Shown here piece by piece: positions 1 to 11,100 of a DNA stretch of 64,000 bases. Where the stretch lies: positions 31,556,701-31,620,700 of the forward strand of contig OX637399.1 of the NCBI GenBank assembly GCA_951799425.1. The letters run 5' to 3'. The notes beneath the pieces were generated by a model that was given only the letters and a program-made list of their open reading frames with translations, ran no database searches and was not told the DNA's origin. Position 1 is the stretch's first letter; every line of letters starts with the position of its first letter. This stretch comes from Ilex aquifolium. Taxonomy: Eukaryota; Streptophyta; Magnoliopsida; Aquifoliales; Aquifoliaceae. The position numbers and the translations under genes were made by a program.

Positions 1-1139
1 TATAAATACCGAAAGAAAGGCTACAGATAAAAGATTTCTCAATCAACACAACAACTCTACACATAGCCAACCTCTCTTTTACTCAGTGTATTCGTTTGCA
101 AATTTCCTTTAATTTGTAACACATCACTCCGACGATTTTTCTTTTCGTTTAATATTAAATACAGTAGTCTTTTCATTTACAAATTACTGTCCTTCTATTA
201 CTTTACATTTCAGATGTCTTTCTAATTCTAATTCATTCCACTAGCTTGTTTAAGTCCTTGATCTCCAACGCATAGAAAACAACTCAGAAGTAACCTTATA
301 CTTCGCTACAATTGCCTGAACAGTTACGATTTAAGAACTTCACGCCAGTTCAAAAAGGTAAGATCATACGTATTTGAATTTTAAATTCAATCAAACTTTA
401 GCATGCCCGTAATCCGAAAATACACTAAAGACTAACATACACAACAATGACTAACATAATTAAAGAGGACTGTATTAATAGAGTTTTGTTGTCTTTTATT
501 TTTCTCTCTTTATTTACAGCACAAGAGTTCTTTCATTGTTCGATCTTTTAACTTATCTCTATTCTTTTATCACTTTTTAGCTTTGGAGTATCAGAGAAAG
601 GTAATAAGAGTCAAATTAAGTAAATTGGAGAGATAGAGAGAAGAAGGGGGAGGGGTGTTTTGTTTTGTCCATTTGGCTACAAAAAGGAAAAAGACATTCT
701 CTACGTTCAAAACAAGCTGAACAACTAAATTATTGTAGGGGCAGAATGCAATTTTTTTATTTTTCTTGGTACGAAAAACGAAACAAAGAACTATGACCTA
801 TTTTCTGATTTCTACAAGAGGATTAGTTTTGTTCTTTTGTGTTTTGGCCCTTTTAACATTTTCACTAGGCATGTGCCATGATGAGCTTGGCCAGCTTAGA
901 TGACTCTTACTTCTATTTCTTTAATTAACTAGTTAGCAACACTCTTTATGTATTGTTTGATAACACTTTTAAATAGTTCAACCCGAACTTAAATTCAGTG
1001 TGAATTTTTCAATTTGGATATTACTCGTCTTTAAATTTTTGAACTTGAATTACACAACTCGGGAAATTCAAATTCAATCTTGAAGGTAAAAATATTGGGT
1101 TTAATGCAATTTTATTTGGAAACTATGGCGACAGGTACA

Positions 1140-1475
1140 AAGTCATGCACTTTTAAGGTGAGAAGTACGCACTGAACACTTTTACGGTGAAAAGTCTATA
1201 AAATACATAGTTGACAAAAATATCCTTAATGAAGGAGATTATTTAAAAATTTCCACTATATCCCACCAACCCCACCATTGGTGGGGTGGTGGTGGATTTT
1301 TATGGAAGAAGAGCTGGATTTATTTATGAGAAAGATAATGACTCTTGATTGGGCAAAATGCAAGACACAAAGGGTAATATTGTCATATTAAAAAAAAGAG
1401 AAAAATTAGTTTGCACCTCTCGCCTTAAAAGCTCAGCTGTGTTGGACCTCACACCTTAAAAAGTACAAGCTTGAA
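1140..1475. mobile_element. Possible MITE with inverted ends
   Basis: The left end (GCACTTTTAAGGTGAGAAG near 1147) and the reverse complement of the right end (GTACTTTTTAAGGTGTGAGG near 1470-1450) are similar over about 60 bases. That is what a short non-autonomous inverted-repeat DNA element would look like. No clear target-site duplication was found, so the boundaries are approximate. Confidence 0.4.
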
Positions 1476-1651
1476 CTTATTTACAAATTATGTATCAACT
1501 TTGTATTTTTCAACAATTTTCACTTTTATTTTATAGTTACACTATTTGGGCGAGAATTCGGTTGGGTCCTAAAACCCAGGTCTCCAATAAAAGTACTATT
1601 CGATTTAAATTTGGTTGAGATTTTGTTGTCCAAGTTTGATCCGATTATTTT

Positions 1652-1785
1652 TCTTTTTTGGTTCAACAGTTAGGGGTGTCTAGACCGTCTTATGCACAAT
1701 TCGACTAATTTCCTCTTTGGTTCGATAAAAAATAAAATATTCACGTCGGAATTAGGATATTCATGATGGTGGATCCACGCTGGTT
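1652..1785 (-). mobile_element. tRNA-derived SINE, family A, 3' fragment
   Basis: Read on the minus strand this is the 3' half of a SINE family recurring across the window. It has the conserved CACGTCGGAATTAGG segment, then a degenerate 'gaaattagtcgaa...gacacccctaactgttgaacc' ending and an A-rich tail (T-rich on the plus strand). Other copies lie near 7868, 17201, 29690, 30545, 32565, 43760, 44165 and 44595. Confidence 0.6.
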
Positions 1786-2731
1786 GCACACCTAAACACA
1801 CTTTTAAAGTCTCCAACATTCCCTATGAAGCATGGCTGTGAAAGCAAAGGTAAAATTCAAAACCGGCACTTTTTTATGACTGGTAAACAGGCCCAAACAC
1901 ACCAGATTATTCCCTTGTCATATTCTCAGATAGTGAAATATACAAAGGAATTAAACTTTTAGTCTCCATACTTTTTCAACACATTTGATTCTTTTACACC
2001 TTGTGATGGTGACAATTTATACAAACGTTAGACAAACAATCATTAACGCTTGACATTAACAGCATGTAATGTTTTCATCTCAACCCACACAGTGGTTAGT
2101 AGACGAACAAGGGGCGAGACGTAAACTGTTCGACTCTCTTTTACCTCATAAGACCCGAATTCAATTAGCCGGAATTTGAATTACAGTCATGAGTCTGAAA
2201 AACATACAATTGAACCGATTCTAATTAAAAGAAAAAATGGTAGTTCTCAGAAATTCGTAGGAAGAAGTGGTGAATTATGAGTAATCATAAGACCTAGTCC
2301 TTGTGTGATGGGGAATGCATGGCTTTACTTGCATTGATGAGGGTAACAAAAAATGCAATGAAAAACACACAAATACATGTTAAAATCCAAAAAGTAGCTA
2401 CAATTGAGATCTTATTTAAAAAGAAAAATATCGAATATAAATATTTGGAGTTTTTTTTATATATTATATGCATGATTCGATCCGCAAGAACATGATTGAG
2501 AAATGTTTGATTGTATTCTTGTGAGAAAGAGGCGATATATGATCAACTTGAGTTCGGTAAGTGAATTGAATGGTAGACCAACTCCAAGAGGCTGAGGGAA
2601 TGTTTGTTGGGTTGAGATGAATTACTTGTTATAAAATATACCAAGTTTTTGATTCTGATTGTTGTATTACATTGTAGAACAGTCTGAACAAATATTTTAT
2701 TTCTTAAACCACCCACAATATTATGAGAAAT

Positions 2732-3141
2732 GGCCTATTTGGTTCGCGTCTTAAAAAATAGTATCCGAAAATTGTTGTTGGAAAGAGTTTTAGAAAACTG
2801 TGTATTAATATTTTTTGTGACACAAAACTTGTTTGGTTATATGATTTTAAAAACAGTTTTATGGAATAGAAAATAATAAAACTTATTTGGACAATAACCC
2901 AGAAAATAATGAAAACAGAAATGTGGTGACAGTGAGAGTGTGGTAATGGTGGTGGTGGTAGTGTTTTTTAAATTTTAGAAATGTTGTTTCCAAAAGCACA
3001 CAAATCAATCCTAACTTGTTTTCTTAATCAACCTAGTTTTTGCTCTCAATTTTCAAAAAATAACTGGTCAAACAACTTTTCTCCCAAAAACTATTTCTAA
3101 AAACAGAAAAACAGTTTTTAAGATTCAAACCAAACATGACC
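2732..3141. mobile_element. Short inverted-repeat DNA element, copy 1
   Basis: Starts GGCCTATTTGGTTCGCGTCT and ends with the inverted counterpart AGATTCAAACCAAACATGACC. A second, diverged copy in the same orientation lies about 400 bases downstream (3554-3921), sharing the internal aaaacagaaatgtg...ggtggtggt segment. No coding capacity is seen. The superfamily is not resolved because no clean target-site duplication is visible. Confidence 0.55.
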
Positions 3142-3553
3142 TCGATTTTCTGTGTGTTTGAAAGTGAAATCAGTCTTCTCTATTCAAACACTTTTTTCAT
3201 ATTCTAAAGTTTTCAAATCTTCTATATTTTCAGATAAATTCTCATAGGCATTTTTTCTGTTATCAGTTGGAATTGTGAATATATGCCAGTATCCCACATG
3301 AAATTATTAAGATACAGATGCCCATAATCATATTCTCCAATTATCTGATGATGGAAAATAAAACTTTAGGAATCATAATATAAAACCCATATCCTTTGTC
3401 ATCTGAATATTATTCTTTTAATTTCTTACTTGGGTAAACTACATTTAGACTCCGCATACTGTGCCCTTCGTTTCACATAGTCTCATCAATTATCTATTAT
3501 CTACATTGCACATTAAATTATTGGTTTGAGTTTCACATTATCGCAATATGTAA

Positions 3554-3921
3554 GCCTGTTTAGTTTGCGTATCAAAAAATAGTATCTGAAAACTATTGTT
3601 GGGAAGAATTTTAGAAAACTGTTTTGGTGTTTTTTATATTGCTGAACTTGTTTGGTTATATGATTCTAAAAACAGTAATAGAAAATAATAAAACTTGTTG
3701 CGATAGTAACCCAGAAAACAATGAAAACAGAAATGTGATGGTGGAGGTATGATGGTGGTGGTGGTGTTTTCTAAATTCTGGAAAGGTTAATTTCAAAAAC
3801 ACATAAAATGGTCCTAACTTATTCTCTAAATCTACCTACGTTAGTTTTCAAAAAACAAAAACAAAAAATAGCTGGCCAAACAACAGAATAACAGTTTTTG
3901 AGATACAAACCATACGGGGCC
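3554..3921. mobile_element. Short inverted-repeat DNA element, copy 2
   Basis: Starts GCCTGTTTAGTTTGCGTATC and ends GATACAAACCATACGGGGCC, which are inverted counterparts of each other. The interior matches the element at 2732-3141 (cccagaaaacaatgaaaacag, then a ggtggtggtg stretch). It is non-autonomous, with no open reading frame of note. Confidence 0.55.
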
Positions 3922-4415
3922 TTACTTTTTGTCTAGGAATCATATAATAAATAAAAGAGACTCATATCCTCTGTCAATTTTGATACAAATCTTCTTATTT
4001 TTTTTATTTTTTTTTATTTTTGGCTGTCTTTTTGGGTGAGGAAGGGGCAGGGGGTTTTAGGAGAGGATTGTGTGCACATAGGAGGTATCCATATTTATCT
4101 TGATGGAAAGGAGAAACCCTATTAAAAAATAGTTTACCTGTCAGAAGTTTGTATTTTTCTAAATGTTTTGGGCCTTGGATTTGTCAAAATGTCATTGTTA
4201 ATACCTATCCATACAAGGAATAACTAAAAGACTTGCCTGCATAGGATTTGTTGATCATGTCCATGAAATCTTCCATATCAAGTCTTGTAGCATATAAGAA
4301 AGAATTTTGTGTCAGCCATATGAACTCAATGTGGCTGTGTTGGTTATCCATGTTCTGCATCTTCCCCTTTTTTTCTTGGATTGCAGTGTTGATCTTTTTT
4401 TTTTTTTTTTTGAAA

Positions 4416-6968
4416 ATGAACACTCAGAAGATCAGTTTCCAAGAAAGAAAGCATGTTTCTCCTAGAAAGGATCATACTTCAGAGAATAATAGCCATTCTT
4501 CCCAATTTTCTCAACTTCCTGGTCACCTAGGACTTTGCTTTCAGTCACCAACTATGGAGCAAGGCTCAGAGAAACAAAAATTCTCGCATGCTAATTCATC
4601 GAGCACGATTATGAGTCGTATTGGATCACCAGCTTCTGCTTTTTATGCAACCGAACGCCACATGGGGTTTCCCCAATATGAGTACCAAGCTGGTAATCCC
4701 TCTGGTTGTCCCCAGAAATCGAAAAGTTATGATCTTCAAATCCCACCATGTCAGCAATCTGGAGATGGCTTGTATACCGATCCACCAGAGAAAGCTGAAC
4801 CAAACTTTCTCTGCAAAAGTGTCCCGCGATTTTCTGTGAAGTCTCAAGTTTTTGGTAATCAATACCATAGTCCTGAAAAGTCCAGTAAACTTCCATGCAG
4901 CAATCTTCCAGAGATAGAACATATTGCGCATCTGAAACGTAAATTGCTTGATGATTTTGATACTTCAGATAGAAGTCAGGCCTCAATGCCTTTTCACATG
5001 GATCAGAATTACAGTGTGAGCATTGTACAATTCAGAAAACAGTTTCTATTTTTGTTGCTGTCTTGCTTGGTATTGTTTCACAGGCCCAAAATTGTTCTGA
5101 GGATGCCTGATTGTTCTTCTACAGGTCTCGCACAACTTGTATGGTTCTCAACTTGCTCATTTCGGGCAATCTGCAGCACCTTATGGAACTGCTTTGATTA
5201 CTTCTGGAAACACTGTTCCTTCTGGAACAGCTTTTTCGAGTAAAAGACGAATTAGATGGACTCAAGAACTTCATGATCGGTTTGTTGAGTGTGTAAATTG
5301 TCTTGGTGGTGCTGACAGTTAAGTAATTCAATTCAATTTTTTCTCTGTTCAATGGAAAAAGAAAAAAACTTGATTAACTGATTGTTTTTTTGTTATCACT
5401 TTAGAGGCAACACCAAAAGCAATACTGAAGCTGATGAACTCAGAGGGATTGACCATCTTTCATGTCAAAAGCCATTTGCAGGTAACAGTGGTGGCTTAGG
5501 GAACTTTTGGATTTGAGCCCTGCTTGGTATTTTTTCTTTATAGAAATCTGAATCAGTTCTTTCCCTTTTGTCATCCATTTGCTTCGTAGAAATATCGAAC
5601 AGCAAAGTACATGACCGAATTTACAGAAGGTAATCTTGTTAAATATCTTTGACGATTACTGAGGAACTGTTGCTATACTCCATGCTCAGTGCTTGAACTA
5701 GGCCATTTAAGGATTTGAACCATCTTCCTCGTGGCATCATCTATCATAGATATTACTGATGTTTTCATTTTCAGTGATGTCCGTATATTTTAATTTCTGG
5801 ATCTTTGAAGAAATAACTCATTAAGTTTTCATGATTGATCAAATTAAGGCGTATCTATTTCCTGTCCATGCATATAAGCTCTCTCTGCCTCGAGTGCATA
5901 TGCTTATGTATCATTTAATTCTTTAGGCAGTTAAATTTTACCCTTTTTCAACATTTTTTTGCAGAGTTCTATTGTTATTTTCTTGTTGGCAAATGATTCA
6001 TTTATCAGCTCTATATATCAAAATCTTAGTGCCATTCTATACTGAGATAGTTTTGCCCCAGTATAAGCTAGTTTTGTCCCGGGTCTGTGTTCCTTTGGGG
6101 AGAAGCTCAATAACACAATATGGTCTTCAAAAATTATTGCTATGCAAGCACACATCACTTCCCTTTCCTAGTAAATTGCTGATAGTAAGCATATTTGTAC
6201 TTCATTGCACAAATTCTTGATCTCATGCATAGTTTTTGAGGAGATGATCACGCTCCTCGCCTAAAATTGCTTGACATGAAACATGGTATTGCAGGAATAT
6301 CCGAGAAAAGGGCTTGTCAATATAATTTAGCACTTATCGATCTTAACACGTAAGCTTTGTGATCCAATTTCTTTTTTTAGCATTGATCACATAATCTTAA
6401 ATCTAAATCATAACTTTCTCACTCAAAAACTTCATCTCAGACATACTTTCAACTTTTCGGGCAGTGGCTTGCAAATTAAGGAGGCACTGCAACTACAGCT
6501 AGATGTCCAGAGACGTCTTCGTGAGCAGTTAGAGGTATTGATTTAAGTTTAACTCTCCCTTCAGGTACTGCTTAATAGTTCCAGTGCAACTCAAAAGAAA
6601 CAAAGCACACATCCATCATCTTGACAAATAGGAAAGCCAAAAATCGTGTTTATTTTACTAGTTTTAGCTAAATGACCATAGCCACTAACCGATGTTTCTA
6701 ATTTCCCCAATACAAATACTTATTATTTTGCTGATGAAATAATAAGTAATGCTCAACTTTACCAACTATAGGAAGTCCTGCTAATGCCATGCTTCTGTTT
6801 CTGTTCAGTATAAGTACTAAAACTGCAGATTTCGCGCTCCTTATTTTATTTTTTTTGGGTCAGCTTCAGCGAAACATACAATTGAGGATTGAAGAACAGA
6901 GCAGGCAACTGAAAATGATGTTCGAACAGCAAAGCAAAACAAAATTGGAGCCTCTGTCAAACTTTTAA
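4416..6968 (+). CDS. PHL5-like: MYB-CC transcription factor, PHL5-like (7 exons)
   Basis: Exons: 4416-5015, 5125-5317, 5405-5481, 5590-5629, 6295-6349, 6465-6534, 6864-6968. All have GT-AG borders and phases join into 379 aa. Residues 242-297 form one MYB/GARP-type repeat (RIRWTQELHDRFVECVNCLG ... ATPKAILKLM ... HVKSHLQKYR), with the family signature SHLQKYR at 287-293. Residues 326-368 form the predicted coiled coil (IKEALQLQLDVQRRLREQLE, then LQRNIQLRIEEQ), which defines the MYB-CC/PHR1-like family. Family members act in the nucleus and PHR1 relatives bind P1BS (GNATATNC) elements in phosphate-starvation genes. The long N-terminal half beginning MNTQKISFQERKH matches my memory of the PHL5 branch; that subfamily call is inference. 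The start was chosen as the ATG after a poly-T tract. An earlier in-frame ATG at 4248 would add a 56-residue hydrophobic, low-complexity leader unlike the family. Confidence 0.88.
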
Positions 6969-7867
6969 TTCGAATACCAAGTCGCGTGATGCTCGGTGGA
7001 CTAGTCTTGAAGACAAGCAAGTTCTGTTCAAAATAAGATAGCTGCCATAGCAACTTGGATTTTGATCTTTTCTCATGTATGTGTTTTAACAGTTGTGCAT
7101 GAGTCTATGGCAAGAGCTCATTCCCTTCAATAATATCAAAGGATAACACTTTGCTCCAACACACTGTTTTTTTGACGTTTTCCTTTCTTCTAGTTATTCT
7201 TTAAAGTTTTGAGAATAAAAATGAATGAGATTGAGTAATAAACGAACAAAATTTGAGTAATTAGAATCAAGCTACGTGGGCACAAAAGATTTTGAGTTGC
7301 TCGGGTTTAGCTCGTGATTCATTTCATTACAAACAAATTTAAGATCAAATGAGTAAAAGCTTAAACATCATTAGGAGATTATCATAATTTTTTTTAGCAG
7401 AGCTTTAGTAACCGTTTATAGACTTGTTTACAAGCCTGCTTCAATGACCAAAAAGACACCCATTGACAGTTTTAAGAGGATTAACTGGTCCTCAACATAT
7501 GGGACACTTGTCCATCTACAGTATCAAAAAACTATTTTTTTTATACCAACATACTCGAAAAGCTATTTTAGGAAGATCAGTAAATAAAAACTGGGGAAGT
7601 ATAAGCGTAGACTTTTGGACTACTACGAAAAACACAGATATTTTCTAATTTTGTTTTATTTTAATTTTTTTAAGATCATCAATCATAAATAAACTTAAAT
7701 AAAATTTATTATTATAATATATTTTTTAAATATCATGCTTAAAAATACTTTATAGTATCATATACGTTTCAAAACGTTTATGTTTTCAAAAAAGACAAAA
7801 ACGAATCATTGATTAAATTTAAAATTTTGAAATGGTTTAGAATTATTTAGACATGTTTCTATTAATG

Positions 7868-7951
7868 TTATGGCCTATATTTGATCAAACCGAGAAAGAG
7901 ATTATTCATTTAAATTGATCTAGACACCCCTAATCGTTAAAAAAAAAAATC
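7868..7951 (+). mobile_element. tRNA-derived SINE, family A, 3' fragment
   Basis: The 3' end of the recurrent SINE: ATATTTGATCAAACCGAGAA, then gattattca and TAGACACCCCTAATCGTTAA, followed by an oligo-A tail. The 5' tRNA-like head is not recognisable in this copy. Confidence 0.55.
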
Positions 7952-8103
7952 AATATATTTTGACCAACATTTGAGAATATCTTGAAAATAATTCTTAAAT
8001 TTTTAATTCATTATCATTATATTTTTAAAATATTTCCTAATGGTTTAGTTCCTAATGCTCAACCGGACTAAAGAAGCACACATACTTGCCCTAAAACAAA
8101 ACC

Positions 8104-8126
8104 GCGGAGAGAGAGAGAGAGAGAGG
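8104..8126. repeat. (GA)n tract in 5' leader of UBA2C-like gene
   Basis: A run of GA dinucleotides immediately precedes the chosen ATG. Such tracts are common in plant 5'UTRs, and this supports placing the start just downstream. Confidence 0.7.
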
Positions 8127-11100
8127 ATGGAGGAGCTAAAGAAGAGGAAGCTTGAAGAACCAGGCAACGGTCAATTACATGCGAGTCCTTCAGAGGAGGT
8201 AGAACAGTTGCGTTCGCTACTGGACCCACTTGCTAAAGCCCAATTGGTGGATCTCCTTGCTAAGCTGTATGTTTCAAGTTTCAAATCTCGTTTTCAATTA
8301 TATTATCATAACAGATTTCTGGGTTTGTAGCGAACTGTTGATGTGTGTCTGTAGTTGACACATTTCTGGATAGGTTTTGGAAGATACACAAATTCTCTCT
8401 CAGTAATTGAGTCGAACAGTTAAGGAGTTAAGTTTCGTTTCGAAACCGTCAAAATATCCTAAATCCGTTTTGGAATTGAAATGAATCATTGATTGACTAT
8501 CAAAATTCTTATGTCTTTTTGGTGTGTTTCGACCTCAAATTCGGAATTAAATTTTTAATTTTTTTTATTTCCATCTTGTTTCTTGAAACATTACCGAAAT
8601 ATTTTTGTTTTCATGCTCACTGAAACTATGCACCGAAACAAAATTTGATCTTGGTTCAGATTCCAATTTAGTCTTAAACAGATTTCTGGGGGGTGTGTGT
8701 GTTTTTTTTGAGTTCTTGCTTGTTGCATTAGGGCTTTGTATGGATTGCCTCTGAGCAACTTTGTTCAACACTAGTTTGACGGAATTGAATACGCAAACCT
8801 TGAAGATTTTAGACTGATTTTGAATCCTTGGTTTCTGAATTTGGTTTTTTGTAACTTTTGATAAAAATTAGTGCATAGCCAAGTAAGTTTATGCCCAGGG
8901 CAACATGGCCTTTTAGGTTCTTTCTTGGAACATTTAGCGGCAATGGGCGTAGTCAGGAATTTATTTCTGGTGGACCCTTTAACTACAGTAATAGTGCACA
9001 TCTAAATTTATTTACATAAATCTGAATTGTAGGTTAACTGTGCAAGTCAATTGCAACTAATATCACATGCACATTAAGAGTACAAAACCAAAGAAAAACC
9101 ATAAATGTGCAAATCATGGTCAATCTCTGAAAGACCTAATGCACCAATATAAGCACTAAACATGCAATTACATGCCATTCAGAGCTCATATGTTCACACA
9201 AACACTATTGAAGCAAGAAACAAGTTCAACAAGGAAAAAAAATCATGACTACAAGAGCATAGATTATTGAACCAACTCATCGAACCTCAAAAAAGAGCAA
9301 CCACAACTTGCCAAAGGGTTGCACAATTGCCTGTCGTGTCTCTCTCTCTCTCTCTCTTAACTCTTTTGGTCCCTTGATCGACTTTTTTTGGTGAGAATAA
9401 TTTATTCTAACTTAGATACTTATATATCGTGTTTTTAGGTCCAAAGGTTTTTCCATTTTATGTTATATACTTAAAAGAGACCTTTATATTTACTACGCCA
9501 TAAACCTCATAGCTATACAATATCAAATGGATCCCCCTAATTTTCTGAATGAATCACAAAATTACCCCTAAGATATCCAAATCTTATTCAGGCAAGTCTG
9601 AAACAACAATAGACATTTAGGTATGAGTCTTTACAGAAGTGATGGAGTGTGGGCACACAAAATGTCTCTGACTACTGTTTAACATATATAACTTTTTAAA
9701 AGGGTGGTCCAGCGATACCATGCCAAGAATAGCTTTGCCTTGGCAGCAAACCTCTGATATGTATCACTTAGATGGTGAAATTTCTTCAGGTGACAAACAA
9801 GGATGAAACACAATTCTGGGAAATTAGCATTCACATTATGATCCCTTGGTGCTTGTTAGTGAAAAACGTACATTATGCTATGTCTGCCTTAAAGATTCTA
9901 TCTTTTACAGTTGTACTCTATTCACTTATTCAATCTTTTACTTAAAAGTCAGGAGGTCTTAACTTTTCACATCACTTTTGCGCCTTGCAGAACTTTGTTG
10001 TAAATATGATGCATAATTCTTTTGAGAAAAAAGCAAAGTTAAGATTATTGTAGAATTTGGCCAAGGAGGAAATTCTAGCATTATATGTTGCATTAGGTTC
10101 CAGTAATTGGTTACATTCGTTGTTCCAACAGACAATGAGCGAAGTATTGCTATGTAAGTGCAGACTATATACATTCCGTTGATGTTGTATTGATCCTAAA
10201 TTCTTGGAATAATAAATTGTCTTTTTAGGTGGCTCCAATGACCATAGATCGAATCTATCCAATTTTTACAGTGCAATGGTTGGTTGTTCACAGCCTAACT
10301 GTACCTACCGTTTCTTTTTTGGGATCAATATCAGTAATGCAGTTCATCCAATGATAAACCTCTGAATTATAGAATTATGACACAATCAAACTCGAACGAA
10401 CAAAATGTTGAATTGAATCGTAGAAGAAGGCCTCCTTCCAGGGGGGCTGAGATATCACTTTGGAAGAGTTAGAATTCGTACCTTATGTGAGAACCTACGA
10501 GCCAAGGGACAGTCTCAGGTAGACAGTTTCTATGGGGCTTAGGCCTCCCAAAAGATAACGGAGGCATGCAAAGGTTTCCTCGAGCCGGTATTTCATTAGT
10601 GACCTTTTCGGGGGCTTGGCTTGTCACATGAGCTAAAGATGCATTAAAAAGGGACAACGAATGAAACAACATCTGAGTCTTGCATATTGCAGAAAATTCG
10701 GGAAACTACCTAAATGGGGAGCCCACGCGTGCACTGGTGGTTGATAAACACAAAGGGACTAGGAGGTTTTGCTTGTCGTGGGTACAAAATACCTTGAGCT
10801 AGCTGGGATTTACATCACAATTTCACTTTCATAGTTTCTAACCATAATTAGATTTTAGTCCACATTTTTTTCTCTTTTATTTGTTAGAACTGAATAGACG
10901 TGTGCTTATATTGCCACGTGATTAGGTGTATGTTACTAAAAGGATGATTTTCAATGTTTCAACTTATGAAAAAGAGTATTAAAGGAAGAATTTGGAACAA
11001 TTTTTTTATTATTACAGATGGCGTTGTTAAAATGATATACCACGATTTGAAATGTGCATTCCAAAGAACAATTGCTAGAATATTAGCATTTTCTGGTAGA

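Larger units (their letters stand above)
1..4415. other. Gene-poor upstream region
   Basis: I found no convincing coding region in these 4.4 kb. A TATAAATA string lies at the very start of the window, but I cannot tie it to a gene. The stretch holds inverted-repeat elements near 1140-1475, 2732-3141 and 3554-3921 and a SINE fragment near 1652-1785. The last few hundred bases may contain 5'UTR of the MYB-CC gene: a ...GGATTGCAG acceptor-like site lies about 30 bases before its start codon. Confidence 0.6.
6969..8126. other. Intergenic, MYB-CC to UBA2C-like gene
   Basis: No gene was recognised. It should hold the 3'UTR of the MYB-CC gene and the promoter of the downstream RNA-binding protein gene. 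The middle is AT-rich, with a SINE 3' fragment near 7868-7951 and a (GA)n tract just before the next start codon. A 61-codon open frame at 7463 has no recognisable feature and was not called. Confidence 0.6.

Noticed and set aside
4609-4986. Minus-strand 101- and 125-codon open frames opposite MYB-CC exon 1
   Set aside because: They are antisense shadows of a well-supported exon and have no family features of their own.
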